64,000 nucleotides of DNA from the NCBI RefSeq assembly GCF_001629705.1, contig NZ_CP015378.1, positions 2,604,001 to 2,668,000 of the forward strand, given 5' to 3'. Source of the stretch: Fictibacillus phosphorivorans. Lineage in GTDB: Bacteria; Bacillota; Bacilli; Bacillales; Fictibacillaceae. The notes beneath the pieces are model-generated. The model was not told the origin of the DNA, ran no database searches, and saw nothing but the letters and a program-made list of their open reading frames with translations. The position numbers were made by a program, and so were the translations under genes. Each line of letters opens with the position of its first letter. Within the stretch, counting starts at the first letter, position 1. Shown here piece by piece: positions 43,592 to 53,921 of the stretch.

Positions 43592-44575
43592 TTAAAATGC
43601 CGCAAGATCTCTCATGGCTTTTTCTACTTTGTCAGGATTCACCATAAAGTGCTTTTCCATCGTTGGTGCATAAGGCATTGCAGGCACATCTGGACCAGCT
43701 AGACGTTGGACAGGTGCATCAAGTTCGAACAAACAATTTTCAGCAATGATCGCAGAAACTTCGCTCATGATGCTTCCTTCTTTGTTGTCTTCTGTTACAA
43801 GAAGTACTTTACCTGTTTTTGAAGCCGCTTCGATGATCGCTTCCTTATCCAGCGGATACACGGTACGAAGATCAAGAATATGAGCTGAAATTCCGTCTTT
43901 TTCAAGCTTTTCAGCAGCTTGAAGAGCAAAGTGTACACAAAGTCCGTATGTAATAACGGTAATATCTTCACCTTCACGCTTCACGTCCGCTTTTCCGATC
44001 GGCAATGTATATTCTTCGCTCGGTACTTCACCTTTAATCAGTCGGTAAGCACGTTTATGTTCAAAGAAAAGAACAGGATCTTCGTCACGGATAGCAGATT
44101 TCAAAAGACCTTTTACATCATAAGGTGTAGAAGGCATTACAATCTTTAAGCCTGGTACGTTAGCGAATAGCGCCTCAACAGATTGAGAGTGATAAAGCGC
44201 ACCATGGACACCGCCACCATAAGGAGCACGGATCGTAATCGGGCACGTCCAGTCATTATTCGAACGATAGCGGATCTTAGCCGCTTCAGAAACGATCTGG
44301 TTAACGGCAGGCATGATAAAGTCAGCGAACTGCATCTCTGCGATCGGGCGCATTCCATACATCGCCGCACCGATACCTACACCTGCAATAGCAGATTCCG
44401 CGAGGGGTGCATCGATCACTCTCTCTTCACCAAACTCTTCAATTAACCCAGTCGTTGCACGGAAAACTCCTCCGCGTACACCTACATCTTCACCTACTAC
44501 AAATACTCGCTTATCGCGTTGCATCTCTTCGCGAATCGCTTGTGTTACAGCATCAATATATGAAATTACCGGCAT
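43592..44575 (-). CDS. bkdAB: Branched-chain keto-acid dehydrogenase E1 beta
   Basis: A 327-residue beta subunit of the thiamine-diphosphate E1. VFVVGEDVGVRGGVFRATTG, the RAPYGGGVHGALYHSQS segment with the active-site His, and DLRTVYPLDKEAI are characteristic. It lies 14 bp behind bkdAA. The products supply branched-chain fatty acid primers as well as catabolism. Confidence 0.95.
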   Translation of the reverse strand: MPVISYIDAVTQAIREEMQRDKRVFVVGEDVGVRGGVFRATTGLIEEFGEERVIDAPLAESAIAGVGIGAAMYGMRPIAEMQFADFIMPAVNQIVSEAAKIRYRSNNDWTCPITIRAPYGGGVHGALYHSQSVEALFANVPGLKIVMPSTPYDVKGLLKSAIRDEDPVLFFEHKRAYRLIKGEVPSEEYTLPIGKADVKREGEDITVITYGLCVHFALQAAEKLEKDGISAHILDLRTVYPLDKEAIIEAASKTGKVLLVTEDNKEGSIMSEVSAIIAENCLFELDAPVQRLAGPDVPAMPYAPTMEKHFMVNPDKVEKAMRDLAAF

Positions 44576-44589
44576 CTCGTTTTCCCCCT

Positions 44590-45582
44590 TTACTCTGCGT
44601 AAACATGAAGAAGTGCGCTTTCAGGATCAGCATATTTTGCGTTCTCTGCATATTCTGTAGCTTCATCCACTTCTTTTTGAATTTCGTCTGTGATCTGTTT
44701 TTCTAATTCTTCTGTTAAGATATTATTTTCTTTTAAGTAAGCAGCAAACGTATGAATCGGATCTTTTGCTTTTGCTTCTTCAACCTCTTCACGAGTTCGG
44801 TACGCACGATCATCATCATCGGATGAGTGAGGCGTTAAACGATAAGCAACTGTTTCAACTAAAGTTGGACCTTCACCGCGTCTACCGCGATCAGCAGCTT
44901 CTTTTACAGCTTCATAAACAGCTAGTGGGTCATTTCCATCCACCGTTACTCCTGGCATACCATAACCGATCGCACGGTCAGAAACGTTCACACAAGCTAG
45001 CTGTTTTGAGATTGGAACCGAGATTGCGTATTTATTGTTCTCACACATAAAGATAACAGGAAGTTTATGAACAGAAGCAAAGTTTGCTCCCTCATGGAAA
45101 TCTCCTTGGTTTGATGATCCTTCACCAAATGTCGTGAACGTTACAAGGTCTTTTCCTTCCATTCTCCCGCCAAGCGCTATTCCTACAGCATGAGGAACTT
45201 GTGTTGTAACCGGTGAAGAACCTGTTACGATGCGAAGCTTTTTAGAACCAAAATGTCCTGGCATCTGGCGGCCGCCGCTGTTAGGGTCTTCTGCTTTTGC
45301 AAAGCCAGAAAGCATCAGGTCTTTCGCTGTCATACCAAACTGCAAAACAACACCCATGTCGCGGTAGTACGGCAACACAAAATCTTTCTCGTTATCTAGC
45401 GCCATCGCTGCACCAACTTGGGCTGCTTCTTGACCTTGACAAGAAATAACGAAAGGAATCTTACCAGCGCGGTTCAACAGCCACATACGCTCGTCAATTT
45501 TTCTTGCTAATAACATCGTTCTATACATATGGATGACATCTTCATTCGTTAAACCTAATTGTTCATGACGTAATTCTGCCAT
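44590..45582 (-). CDS. bkdAA: Branched-chain keto-acid dehydrogenase E1 alpha
   Basis: A 330-residue alpha subunit that binds thiamine diphosphate. The motif GDFHEGANFASVHKLPVIF and NNKYAISVP covers the GDG...NN cofactor site, and ETVAYRLTPHSSDDDDRAYR is the phosphorylation-loop region of the family. I start at ATG 45582 behind AAGGAGG; the frame is open further upstream but overlaps lpdV. Confidence 0.95.
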   Translation of the reverse strand: MAELRHEQLGLTNEDVIHMYRTMLLARKIDERMWLLNRAGKIPFVISCQGQEAAQVGAAMALDNEKDFVLPYYRDMGVVLQFGMTAKDLMLSGFAKAEDPNSGGRQMPGHFGSKKLRIVTGSSPVTTQVPHAVGIALGGRMEGKDLVTFTTFGEGSSNQGDFHEGANFASVHKLPVIFMCENNKYAISVPISKQLACVNVSDRAIGYGMPGVTVDGNDPLAVYEAVKEAADRGRRGEGPTLVETVAYRLTPHSSDDDDRAYRTREEVEEAKAKDPIHTFAAYLKENNILTEELEKQITDEIQKEVDEATEYAENAKYADPESALLHVYAE

Positions 45583-45595
45583 TTGTTTTACCTCC

Positions 45596-47017
45596 TTAGA
45601 AATGGATCGCTTTTCCTTCAACAGCTAATGCTGCTTCACCAAATACTTCTGATAGAGATGGATGTGGATGGATGGTATGTGCCATCTCCCACGGTGTTGC
45701 GTCTAAAACTTTCGCTAAACCAGCTTCAGAGATCATATCCGTTACGTGAGGTCCGATCATATGAACACCTAAAAGATCATCAGTGTCTTTATTTGCAACG
45801 ATCTTTACAAACCCGTCACTTTCACCATAAACAAGAGCTTTTCCAATCGCTTTAAAAGGAAACTTGCCAACTTTAACGTTAAAACCTTGGTCTTTAGCTT
45901 GTTTCTCGGTAAGACCTACACTTGCCATCTCTGGACTTGAATAGATACATTTCGAGATATTATCGTAGTTGATCGGTTCAGGTTTCAGGTTAGAAAGGTG
46001 TTCTACTGCTGTGATTCCCTCATGAGATGCTACATGCGCCAGCTGAAGTCCTCCGATTACATCTCCGATCGCATAGATGTGGCTTTCTGCGGTTTGGAAG
46101 TATTCATTCGTCTGAATGTATCCGTTTTCAACTTTTATGATGGTGTTCTCTAAACCGATTCCTTCTGTGTTCGCCATACGTCCAACGGAAACGAGCATCT
46201 TCTCGGCACTAAATTGTTTTGTCTCGCCTTTATGTTCAGCCGAAATCATTACCCCTTCGCCTTTTTCTAACGTATCTGGAAGGACTTTCGCACTCGTTAC
46301 AAGCTTGATGCCTTTTTTCTTTAGAACGCGTGCTGCTTCTTTCGATATCTCTTCGTCTTCTGTTGGTACGATTCTGTCTGCATATTCAAGAACCGTTACT
46401 TCTACTCCAAGATCATTTAGCATAGACGCCCATTCAATCCCGATCACTCCACCACCGACGATGATGATTGATGCTGGCAAAGACTCCATCTCTAATGCTT
46501 CATCACTAGACATGACGAGATTTCCGTCGATCTCTAACCCTGGTAACGAACGTGGTCTAGATCCTGTTGCAATAATTACGTTTTGCGGGATTAAAATCTC
46601 ATTTTCTGTGCCATCATTAAACTCAACTGAAATCGTGCCAGGCATCGGTGAAAAGATGGATGGTCCAAGGATACGTCCGATTCCTTCATAGACTTCGATC
46701 TTTCCTTTTTTCATCAAACTTTGTACACCCATATGTAGTTGATTTACAATGGATTGCTTTCGTTCTTGCATCTTGGAAAAGTTTAAGCCAAGCCCTTCGA
46801 TCTCAACACCAAAGTCTGCAGCTTTTTTAGCTGTTTTATATACTTCAGCACTTCTTAATAACGCTTTACTCGGTATACATCCTCTATGTAAGCAAGTTCC
46901 TCCAAGTTTTCCTTTTTCAACGACTGCAACGGTTTTTCCTAATTGAGCAGCTCGGATGGCAGCTACATAGCCGCCAGTCCCTCCGCCCAATATGACCAAA
47001 TCAAAGTCTTTTGACAT
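45596..47017 (-). CDS. lpdV: Dihydrolipoamide dehydrogenase (E3)
   Basis: A 473-residue flavoprotein that reoxidises the E2 lipoyl group. FAD site GGGTGGYVAAIRAAQLG, redox disulfide in GGTCLHRGCIPSK, NAD site VGGGVIGIEWAS and the His-Glu pair in HTIHPHPSLSE are all present. It precedes bkdAA by 13 bp and is dedicated to this complex. Confidence 0.95.
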   Translation of the reverse strand: MSKDFDLVILGGGTGGYVAAIRAAQLGKTVAVVEKGKLGGTCLHRGCIPSKALLRSAEVYKTAKKAADFGVEIEGLGLNFSKMQERKQSIVNQLHMGVQSLMKKGKIEVYEGIGRILGPSIFSPMPGTISVEFNDGTENEILIPQNVIIATGSRPRSLPGLEIDGNLVMSSDEALEMESLPASIIIVGGGVIGIEWASMLNDLGVEVTVLEYADRIVPTEDEEISKEAARVLKKKGIKLVTSAKVLPDTLEKGEGVMISAEHKGETKQFSAEKMLVSVGRMANTEGIGLENTIIKVENGYIQTNEYFQTAESHIYAIGDVIGGLQLAHVASHEGITAVEHLSNLKPEPINYDNISKCIYSSPEMASVGLTEKQAKDQGFNVKVGKFPFKAIGKALVYGESDGFVKIVANKDTDDLLGVHMIGPHVTDMISEAGLAKVLDATPWEMAHTIHPHPSLSEVFGEAALAVEGKAIHF

Positions 47018-47042
47018 CGCTCATATCTCCTTTTGCTGTTAG

Positions 47043-48155
47043 TTAATCCAGTGACACTCTAGCAATCGTTTTTCCTCCAGGGTAAACTTTTGCTGTTTCT
47101 TCTTCTCTTAATACACGAAGGCCACCTTCTGCTAACGCTTGAAGCTCATTCTCTCCCGGCTGAATAATACAATCAGAAATCCATTCAACTCGGTCTGTTA
47201 TCTTCTTAACAAATTCTTTTCCGAAAGCGAGACCACCCGTTAAGATGATCGCATCAACTTGTCCATAAAGAACCGTACTTGCAGAACCGATCTCTTTAGC
47301 CACTTGATAAGCCATCGCATCATAGATAAGCTCGGCTTTTTTGTCACCGTTCTCGATTCTTTCTTCCACGGTTCTTGCATCGTTTGTTCCCAAGTAAGCC
47401 ACAAGACCACCTTGGCCAACGAGCTTCTTCATCACTTCTTCTGCATAAAACTCACCAGAGAAGCAAAGTGAAACCAAATCACCTATCGGAACAGTGCCTG
47501 CACGTTCAGGAGAGAAAGGTCCCTCTCCATGCAGTCCGTTGTTTACATCGATTACTCTTCCGTCCTTGTGGACGCCTACCGTGATTCCCCCACCCATGTG
47601 AACAACAATAAGACGAAGAGCTTCGTAGGATTTATTCAACTGTTTAGCTACGCGTCGTGCAACTGCCTTTTGATTAAGCGCGTGAAAAATACTCTTTCTT
47701 TCCATTTCGGGAACACCCGAAATTCTTGCGATCTCATCCATCTCATCAACTACGACTGGATCTACGATAAAAGAAGGGATATTTAAACCTTCCGCTATTT
47801 CAAATGCCAAAATTCCACCTAGATTTGAAGCATGTTCACCTGCGTAACCATCTTTCAAATCCTTGAGCATCGGTTCATTAACGCTGTATGTACCGCCTTC
47901 AATCGGTCTTAACAAACCGCCACGGCCGACCACACAACTCAATTTTGAAATATTAATGCCTTCGTAGTCTAAAGCTTCTAAGATCGTTTCTTTTCTAAAA
48001 GCGTACTGATCAATAACAGAATCAAACGAATGGATGGTTTCTGTATCATGACGGATCGTTTTTTCAAATACTGGCCGTTCGTTATCGAAAATTCCAATCT
48101 TAGTAGAGGTTGACCCCGGATTGATCACTAGTATGCGAAATTCTTTTTGATGCAC
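47043..48155 (-). CDS. buk: Butyrate kinase
   Basis: A 370-residue acetate-kinase-family enzyme that makes ATP from (branched) butyryl-phosphate. [14 protein letters not shown] is the phosphate-binding loop and [20 protein letters not shown] the adenosine-site motif. The start is GTG 48155 with TGGAGGTTT upstream. With ptb it converts acyl-CoA to free acid in both directions, which links the operon to branched-acid uptake for lipid synthesis. Confidence 0.94.
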   Translation of the reverse strand: MHQKEFRILVINPGSTSTKIGIFDNERPVFEKTIRHDTETIHSFDSVIDQYAFRKETILEALDYEGINISKLSCVVGRGGLLRPIEGGTYSVNEPMLKDLKDGYAGEHASNLGGILAFEIAEGLNIPSFIVDPVVVDEMDEIARISGVPEMERKSIFHALNQKAVARRVAKQLNKSYEALRLIVVHMGGGITVGVHKDGRVIDVNNGLHGEGPFSPERAGTVPIGDLVSLCFSGEFYAEEVMKKLVGQGGLVAYLGTNDARTVEERIENGDKKAELIYDAMAYQVAKEIGSASTVLYGQVDAIILTGGLAFGKEFVKKITDRVEWISDCIIQPGENELQALAEGGLRVLREEETAKVYPGGKTIARVSLD

Positions 48156-48182
48156 GTTTCAAACCTCCATTGATACGAACTC

Positions 48183-49283
48183 TTAACGAGATCGGTTAGA
48201 CAAGATATGTCTTTCGTTTAATAGGAACTGACTTCTAGACATTCTCATGCGTTCGATACGCTCTTCTGCAAGGCGATCTGCTGCGAGATATGTCGGGATG
48301 TTATCACGTTTTGAGATTTCGATTACACTCGCGATGTTGTCATAGATTGTTTCTACTTTTTTCATAGCACGATCACGGTTGTAGCCGTTAAGCTCATCAG
48401 CTACGTTGATAACGCCGCCAGCGTTGATTACATAGTCTGGTGCATAAACGATTCCCATCTCATGAATCGCATCACCGTGACGCGTTTCTTTCAGTTGGTT
48501 ATTAGCAGCTCCTGCAATAACTTTAGCTTTGATCTGTGGAATCGTATCGTCGTTAATAATCGCTCCTAGTGCACATGGAGCAAAGATATCACAATCTACA
48601 CTGTAGATCTCATCGATCTCAACAGCTTTTGCTCCAAAGTCTGTAACCGCACGTTGAACAGCTTCTTTATTAATATCTGTAACGATCAATGACGCGCCCT
48701 CTTCGTGAAGGTGTTTACATAGTGTATAAGCAACATGTCCAACACCTTGGACAGCAATTACTTTTCCTTCTAAAGAATCTGTACCGAACGCTTCCATTGC
48801 TGCCGCTTTCATACCACGGTATACACCGTAAGCTGTTACTGGAGATGGATTACCACTAGAACCGAAAGCAGGTGATACACCCGTAACGAACTGTGTTTCT
48901 TGGTAGATCAGGTCCATGTCTTCAACCGTTGTACCCACATCTTCTGCTGTAATATAGCGCCCGTTAAGTCCTTGAATATAACGACCGAACGCACGGAACA
49001 TTTCTTCGTTCTTGTCTTTCTTTGGATCACCGATAATTACTGTTTTACCGCCACCAAGATTCAATCCTGCAGCTGCGTTCTTATAAGTCATTCCTTTAGC
49101 AAGTCTTAGTGCATCTTCAATCGCTGCATCTTCTGTTTCATACGTCCACATTCTTGTTCCACCAAGTGCAGGACCCAATGTCGTATCATGAATACAGATA
49201 ATTGCTTTTAGACCAGATTGTTTATCTTGGCAGATCACCATTTGCTCATAATCATAAGTTTCCATATATTTAAAGATTTCCAT
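48183..49283 (-). CDS. bcd: Leucine dehydrogenase
   Basis: A 366-residue NAD-dependent amino-acid dehydrogenase (YqiT) that deaminates leucine, valine and isoleucine to the keto acids used by the bkd complex. The catalytic Lys is in [15 protein letters not shown] sequence ([19 protein letters not shown], about residue 80). The cofactor motif is [20 protein letters not shown]. It lies 20 bp behind ptb. Confidence 0.95.
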   Translation of the reverse strand: MEIFKYMETYDYEQMVICQDKQSGLKAIICIHDTTLGPALGGTRMWTYETEDAAIEDALRLAKGMTYKNAAAGLNLGGGKTVIIGDPKKDKNEEMFRAFGRYIQGLNGRYITAEDVGTTVEDMDLIYQETQFVTGVSPAFGSSGNPSPVTAYGVYRGMKAAAMEAFGTDSLEGKVIAVQGVGHVAYTLCKHLHEEGASLIVTDINKEAVQRAVTDFGAKAVEIDEIYSVDCDIFAPCALGAIINDDTIPQIKAKVIAGAANNQLKETRHGDAIHEMGIVYAPDYVINAGGVINVADELNGYNRDRAMKKVETIYDNIASVIEISKRDNIPTYLAADRLAEERIERMRMSRSQFLLNERHILSNRSR

Positions 49284-49302
49284 TGTGTTTTCCTCCTAAG
49301 TT

Positions 49303-50208
49303 TTAATGGTCAGTGATGACTGAATTTACCGCTAAAGCGATAGAATAATATTTACTTTCTGCTGAATCTGCTCTGGATGTTAAAACGATTGGCGCTTTAG
49401 CTCCGCATATGACTGCTCCAACTTTTGCTCGAGCAAAGTAGATCAGAGATTTATACAATACATTTCCTGTTTCAATATTAGGAACAAGAAGAATATCAGC
49501 ATTTCCTGCAACATTTCCTGTAATTCCTTTGTGAGCTGCAGCTTCCTTCGATATTGCGTTATCTAAAGCCAAAGGACCTTCTACAATCCCACCTTGAATC
49601 TGATCTCTAAGGTTCATAACCGTTAGACTGGCTGCATCCAATGTTGCTTGCATAGCAGGATTGACATTCTCTACAGCAGCAAGTACAGCAACTTTTGGAA
49701 CATCTACACCCGTACGTACCGCGAAATCAATAGCATTTTGTAGAATCTGAACTTTTTGATTAAGATCAGGCTCTATGTTCATGGCAGCATCCGTAATAAA
49801 GATCAATTTTTCAAACCCTTCGACTTCGAACGCAGCAACATGTGACAGCACTTTACCGGTTCGGAGTCCGAATTCTTTATTTAGAACTGCTTTTAAAAGA
49901 GCAGACGTTGAGATGAGCCCTTTCATTAAAATATCAGCGTCTCCATCATGAACAGCTCTTACCGCCTTTGATGCAGCCGAAGCAGTATCGGTAGGAACAA
50001 TTTTAATTCCATCTAATGGAACATCTGCATTTCTTTCTAACCAGTCAGAAATTTTGTTACCGTTTCCAAACAGGATAAAATGGGCGATCCCCTCTTTATA
50101 TGATTTCAGTATGCTTTCCAAAACCTCCTGATCCCCAGCTTCTGCCACTGCGATGACTGGTTTCTCTTGTTGATTTTTGGCTTGGCTCACCAAGTTTTGC
50201 AAACGCAT
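49303..50208 (-). CDS. ptb: Phosphate butyryltransferase
   Basis: A 301-residue phosphotransacetylase-family enzyme that exchanges CoA and phosphate on butyryl- and branched acyl groups. AVAEAGDQEVLESI, LMKGLISTSALLKAVLN and LLVPNIETGNVLYKSLIYFA are family signatures. ATG 50208 has AAGGGGGGATAG upstream. It is the first gene of the bkd operon, directly behind the sigma-54 promoter. Confidence 0.94.
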   Translation of the reverse strand: MRLQNLVSQAKNQQEKPVIAVAEAGDQEVLESILKSYKEGIAHFILFGNGNKISDWLERNADVPLDGIKIVPTDTASAASKAVRAVHDGDADILMKGLISTSALLKAVLNKEFGLRTGKVLSHVAAFEVEGFEKLIFITDAAMNIEPDLNQKVQILQNAIDFAVRTGVDVPKVAVLAAVENVNPAMQATLDAASLTVMNLRDQIQGGIVEGPLALDNAISKEAAAHKGITGNVAGNADILLVPNIETGNVLYKSLIYFARAKVGAVICGAKAPIVLTSRADSAESKYYSIALAVNSVITDH

Positions 50209-50241
50209 GCTATCCCCCCTTGTTAACCGCTATATTAACAA

Positions 50242-50257
50242 TGCAATTTTCGTGCCA
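50242..50257 (-). promoter_or_regulatory. Sigma-54 promoter of the bkd operon
   Basis: TGGCACGAAAATTGCA on the minus strand fits the -24/-12 consensus TGGCAC-N5-TTGCW fully. It lies 34 bp before the ptb start and requires an enhancer-binding activator, encoded next door (bkdR). Confidence 0.93.
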
Positions 50258-50298
50258 ACTTTAAAATGTACGAAAAAGTTGATACCTTGACATATACA

Positions 50299-50333
50299 TG
50301 CAATTATTTGCAAGTTCATTGCAATATTTTGCA
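50299..50333 (-). promoter_or_regulatory. Two tandem dyads, candidate BkdR enhancer sites
   Basis: TGCAATTATTTGCA (50299-50312) and TGCAATATTTTGCA (50320-50333) share perfect TGCAA/TTGCA arms with a 4-bp spacer. They are 21 bp apart centre to centre, two helical turns, and lie about 50-70 bp upstream of the -24 element. Confidence 0.7.
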
Positions 50334-50338
50334 TGAAA

Positions 50339-52399
50339 TTATTTGCGCAGTTTTTCATCAAGGTTGTATTTTTCTAATTTATAATAAAAATTCCGAAGTG
50401 AGATACCTAGTGATTTAGCTGTCTTTGTCTTGTTGCCACGAAATCTCTCTATAGCTTCTGTTAAAATCCGCTTTTCAAACGCATCAATTTGTTCAGCCAA
50501 AGTCTTCTCATCATCTTTCGTTTCGGTCATATGTTGCAGATGAACGTCCGCTTTTTTTGGTGGCTCTAAAGATAACAGAGAAATATGACTTCGGTTGATC
50601 TGTGAATCCGTATGACTCATATGGATGATCGCTCTGCCTAATACGTTTTCAAGCTCTCTAACATTTCCCGGCCAATGATAGGCTAATAAAAACTCTTCTG
50701 CATCCTTACTAATAAAATCAATGTTTCTTCCATAGTCTTGATTTAACTTCTGCAGCAGGTGGTACGCTAAAAGCAAAATATCGTTGTTCCTTGCTCTTAG
50801 TGGCGGAATATAGATTGGCATCCTGTTGAGCCTGTAGTACAAATCCTGTCTAAACGTACCATCTGCGATCATTTTTTCAAGATTTACATTCGTTGCGGCG
50901 ATAACACGAACGTTTATCGGTATGGCTTTTGTCCCACCAACACGTCTGATTTCATTCTCTTGTAGAACACGCAATAGTTTAGCTTGTGTGTTCTGGGACA
51001 GCTCTCCCACCTCATCTAAAAAGATGCTTCCGCCGTTCGACTCTTCAAAAAGCCCTCTTTTCCCACCTCTTAACGCACCAGAAAAAGCTCCTTCTTCATA
51101 GCCAAACAGTTCGCTCTCTAATAACGATTCAGACAGCGCTGCACAGTTAACACGTATAAACTTGTTAAACTTCCTGCTGCTTGCATTATGAATCGCGTGA
51201 GCAAAAAGTTCTTTTCCTGTTCCAGATTCACCACGAAGCAGAACGGTCGCAGGAGTAGAAGCAGCGAGCTTTGCTTGATCGATCGCAAAACTCATTTCTT
51301 CTGAAGAACCGATAATGTCTTCAAACGAATATTTCGCTTCAAGAGTCCGAATAATCTGTCTTGCCCGGTTCAGTTCTTCAGTAAGTCCTTTTATTTCAGA
51401 TACATCGTGAATGACACCTACACTGCCTTTTAACAAGCCATCCACGATAACAGGTGCAACGTTAACGATCACATCTTTGCGGTTCGGCCCAACTCGTAAC
51501 CGAGCACCTCTTACAGGTTTTCTTGTTTTTAGTACTTGCATGTGAATACTCTCACCTTCAGAGATATCCGTTGTAGCCGGCTTTCCGATCACTTGCTCGG
51601 CTGTGTATCCTGTGAGCTTCGTATAAGCAGGATTAATCATTATCCCTTTTCCTTCTTCATCAACTACAGATATCGCTTCTTCAGAAGATTGGATGATAGA
51701 TCTTAACATCGTTTGGATGCTTTTTAGATTCGTTACTTCTTCTGCCAGATCCACGATTTCCGTAATGTCTTTAAAGACTGCAAAAGCACCCAACTTTCGA
51801 CCTTCTTGACTCAGAATAGGTGTTCGGGTTGTATAAATTTTTGTACCATTCGCTAAGATTTGTTCTTGATTTACTTCTTCTATGCCTGAATCCATAACTC
51901 TTGGGAGCTGACTATTAGGCATTACTTCTAAAATAGATCTACCTAAAACTTGCTCTTTTGATAAACCCGTCATTTTCTCGGCACTCTTGTTAAATATCGT
52001 GATCGTTAAATCTTGATCGATCACAATCATGCCGTCGTGTGTATTGTCTAAAATTGTTTTGAGTTGTTGCAAATGGCTGATGTCTTTTTTGTTTTCCGTT
52101 TGATTTGATAGGGTTAACAAAAATCTAAACTGAGTAGTATTCAGCCTTCCAGACGATGGATACTTATTTTCGCAAATCCAATCTGCTGTTTCTTTAAGAG
52201 TATCTGTATAAACAATAACATCTACTACTTCATCCGGTGCCGACGAATATGTAAAAACCGGAGTGTTATTCAATCTGATCGGCAACGATTGAAGAGGTTC
52301 TTGTAAGATAGCTGCAAGTTCAAAAAGTTTCGATTGATTGATCTCATGAACCAAATCCATCTCTTCTTGCGCTGCCAACAATACGATCCTTTGCAACAA
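50339..52399 (-). CDS. bkdR: Sigma-54-dependent activator BkdR
   Basis: A 686-residue regulator. Residues 1-110 form an N-terminal sensor-like region of unclear type. Two PAS domains follow (about 118-225 and 230-340: [40 protein letters not shown]). The AAA+ domain (about 355-590) has [14 protein letters not shown] (Ser for the usual Thr of GAFTGA) and [11 protein letters not shown] Fis-type helix-turn-helix ends it ([20 protein letters not shown]). It activates ptb-bkdB, probably on sensing branched-chain amino or keto acids. Confidence 0.93.
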   Translation of the reverse strand: MLQRIVLLAAQEEMDLVHEINQSKLFELAAILQEPLQSLPIRLNNTPVFTYSSAPDEVVDVIVYTDTLKETADWICENKYPSSGRLNTTQFRFLLTLSNQTENKKDISHLQQLKTILDNTHDGMIVIDQDLTITIFNKSAEKMTGLSKEQVLGRSILEVMPNSQLPRVMDSGIEEVNQEQILANGTKIYTTRTPILSQEGRKLGAFAVFKDITEIVDLAEEVTNLKSIQTMLRSIIQSSEEAISVVDEEGKGIMINPAYTKLTGYTAEQVIGKPATTDISEGESIHMQVLKTRKPVRGARLRVGPNRKDVIVNVAPVIVDGLLKGSVGVIHDVSEIKGLTEELNRARQIIRTLEAKYSFEDIIGSSEEMSFAIDQAKLAASTPATVLLRGESGTGKELFAHAIHNASSRKFNKFIRVNCAALSESLLESELFGYEEGAFSGALRGGKRGLFEESNGGSIFLDEVGELSQNTQAKLLRVLQENEIRRVGGTKAIPINVRVIAATNVNLEKMIADGTFRQDLYYRLNRMPIYIPPLRARNNDILLLAYHLLQKLNQDYGRNIDFISKDAEEFLLAYHWPGNVRELENVLGRAIIHMSHTDSQINRSHISLLSLEPPKKADVHLQHMTETKDDEKTLAEQIDAFEKRILTEAIERFRGNKTKTAKSLGISLRNFYYKLEKYNLDEKLRK

Positions 52400-52423
52400 T
52401 TAGCCCACCCTTTTATTATAACA

Positions 52424-52437
52424 TGCAATATTTTTCA
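52424..52437 (-). promoter_or_regulatory. Dyad in the bkdR promoter region
   Basis: TGCAATATTTTTCA is one base from the enhancer dyad TGCAATATTTTGCA. It lies 25 bp upstream of bkdR and suggests autoregulation. Confidence 0.45.
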
Positions 52438-52541
52438 CAACTTTATCATAGCTTACCATGAAAGGGTTTGCAAACTAATTTTACATCGACATTAATTTTA
52501 ACTTTATGTACAATAAGACGAGTAGAGGAGTGGGATTCTTC

Positions 52542-52778
52542 ATGAGCAGATATGCAGCATTGGTGATTGTTTTAATACCTGGAATCATGGCCGTAATGGG
52601 TATAAAGTGGATGAGGGACACGTTATTCGGTGTTTTACAGTTTCCGTTTCCATACTTATGGTTGCAGTTCATCGCAGGACTTTTAAGTTTCTTAGCAGGT
52701 TTAACTTTTGTTGGCGGATTCATCTTTTATAGAGACCGCAAAAGAAATAAAGTGCAGTTAAAATACAGAAAAAAATAA
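52542..52778 (+). CDS. yqzF: YqzF-like membrane protein (DUF2627)
   Basis: A 78-residue protein with two helices (about 4-24, AALVIVLIPGIMAVMGIKWM, and 40-66, FIAGLLSFLAGLTFVGGFIFY) and a strongly basic tail (RDRKRNKVQLKYRKK), which should face the cytoplasm. Its position divergent from bkdR matches B. subtilis yqzF. I start at ATG 52542 behind GAGGAG; the spacing is long (about 12). The function is unknown. Confidence 0.8.
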   Translation: MSRYAALVIVLIPGIMAVMGIKWMRDTLFGVLQFPFPYLWLQFIAGLLSFLAGLTFVGGFIFYRDRKRNKVQLKYRKK

Positions 52779-52809
52779 CCATCTCGGTGTAGAGAGATGG
52801 TTATTTTTT
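52770..52809. terminator. Bidirectional terminator
   Basis: AAAAAATAACCATCTC pairs with GAGATGGTTATTTTTT. It lies between yqzF and spo0A, which converge. Confidence 0.9.
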
Positions 52810-52820
52810 GTGGTAAGTAT

Positions 52821-53627
52821 TTATGCCATAACTTTATGTTCGATTCGAAGCTTGTCCGCGACCATCGCGATGAACTCTGAATTCGTAGGTTTTGCTTTTG
52901 ACATGGATACTGTATAGCCAAACAATGATGAAATGCTATCGATGTTTCCACGGCTCCATGCTACTTCAATCGCATGACGTATAGCACGTTCAACACGGCT
53001 AGAAGTTGTATTGAATTTTTTTGCGATATCTGGATAAAGAACCTTCGTGATCGATCCTAATAGTTCAATATCATTGTAAACCATAGAGATCGCTTCTCTT
53101 AAGTACATGTATCCTTTAATATGAGCGGGAACCCCGATCTCATGAATGATACTTGTGATGCTCGCATCCAGATTGCGTGGTTTATTGTTAATTGTAGATT
53201 GGAAGTTATTTCGATTGTTTCCGGACGCACGTTGAACAGTTGATTTTTCTGCTCCACAGATCTGACGGATCTGACTCGCCAGATTGTCCATATCGAATGG
53301 CTTTAGAATAAAGTATGATGCACCTAAGTCTACGGCTTTTTTCGTTACATCTTCCTGACCAAACGCCGTTAACATGATAACATTCGGCTGTGGTAGATCA
53401 TCGCTAGACCTGATCTTCTCAAGCACCGCTAATCCATCTAAATGAGGCATGATAATATCAAGAACTAACACATCAGGATCTTTATTCTCTAAAACGGACA
53501 AACATTCCTGACCGTTGTAAGCTACCCCGATTACCTCCATATCATCTTGACTTGAAAGATACTCCCTCAAAAGACTAATCAGTTCACGGTTATCATCAGC
53601 TAGACAAACTTTAATTTTTTGCACCAT
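52821..53627 (-). CDS. spo0A: Sporulation master regulator Spo0A
   Basis: A 268-residue response regulator. The receiver domain (1-125) has the acidic pocket ADDNREL, the phosphorylated Asp in [13 protein letters not shown] and the Lys in YFILKPFD. The DNA-binding domain (about 155-268) carries the recognition region [26 protein letters not shown] start at ATG 53627 behind GGGGAGG, which gives [19 protein letters not shown]. Two 0A boxes upstream indicate autoregulation. Confidence 0.97.
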   Translation of the reverse strand: MVQKIKVCLADDNRELISLLREYLSSQDDMEVIGVAYNGQECLSVLENKDPDVLVLDIIMPHLDGLAVLEKIRSSDDLPQPNVIMLTAFGQEDVTKKAVDLGASYFILKPFDMDNLASQIRQICGAEKSTVQRASGNNRNNFQSTINNKPRNLDASITSIIHEIGVPAHIKGYMYLREAISMVYNDIELLGSITKVLYPDIAKKFNTTSSRVERAIRHAIEVAWSRGNIDSISSLFGYTVSMSKAKPTNSEFIAMVADKLRIEHKVMA

Positions 53628-53772
53628 TATTTCCTCCCCATCCAACAATTTCTTGTTTTTCCCAATGTAACATTTCAACAATAAATCTTAAATCCCTTTA
53701 TTTTGTTTTAAATTTTTTAAAATTATTTTGTTTTTGTAGCAGATAGAGCTATTTTCTTCAATTTCCTTTGAA

Positions 53773-53780
53773 TTTCGACA
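53773..53780 (-). promoter_or_regulatory. 0A box 1 upstream of spo0A
   Basis: TGTCGAAA on the minus strand matches the Spo0A~P site TGNCGAA. Between it and the gene lies AAGGAAATT, a possible sigma-H -35 element, but I could not find a convincing -10. Confidence 0.7.
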
Positions 53781-53805
53781 GTTATTATATTTTTGGAATT
53801 CATTT

Positions 53806-53812
53806 TGTCGAA
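53806..53812 (+). promoter_or_regulatory. 0A box 2 upstream of spo0A
   Basis: TGTCGAA on the plus strand, 26 bp from box 1 and facing the opposite way. The rest of 53628-53885 is very AT-rich and holds no gene. Confidence 0.65.
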
Positions 53813-53885
53813 TTTTCTTTATATCCCTCATTATACAAAATTTTCATGAGATTGTCTAAATTATCTAAAAGTAAATTATCAAAAT

Positions 53886-53914
53886 AAAAAAACCGGTAAA
53901 TTTCAACCGGTTTT
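53886..53914 (-). terminator. Terminator of spoIVB
   Basis: AAAACCGGT pairs with ACCGGTTTT; on the minus strand TTTTTTT follows. It begins 7 bp past the spoIVB stop. Confidence 0.88.
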
Positions 53915-53921
53915 AAAAATC

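Noticed and set aside
53628..53885. Small genes in the AT-rich gap upstream of spo0A
   Set aside because: No frame with a ribosome site; the stretch holds the two 0A boxes and looks like a promoter region.
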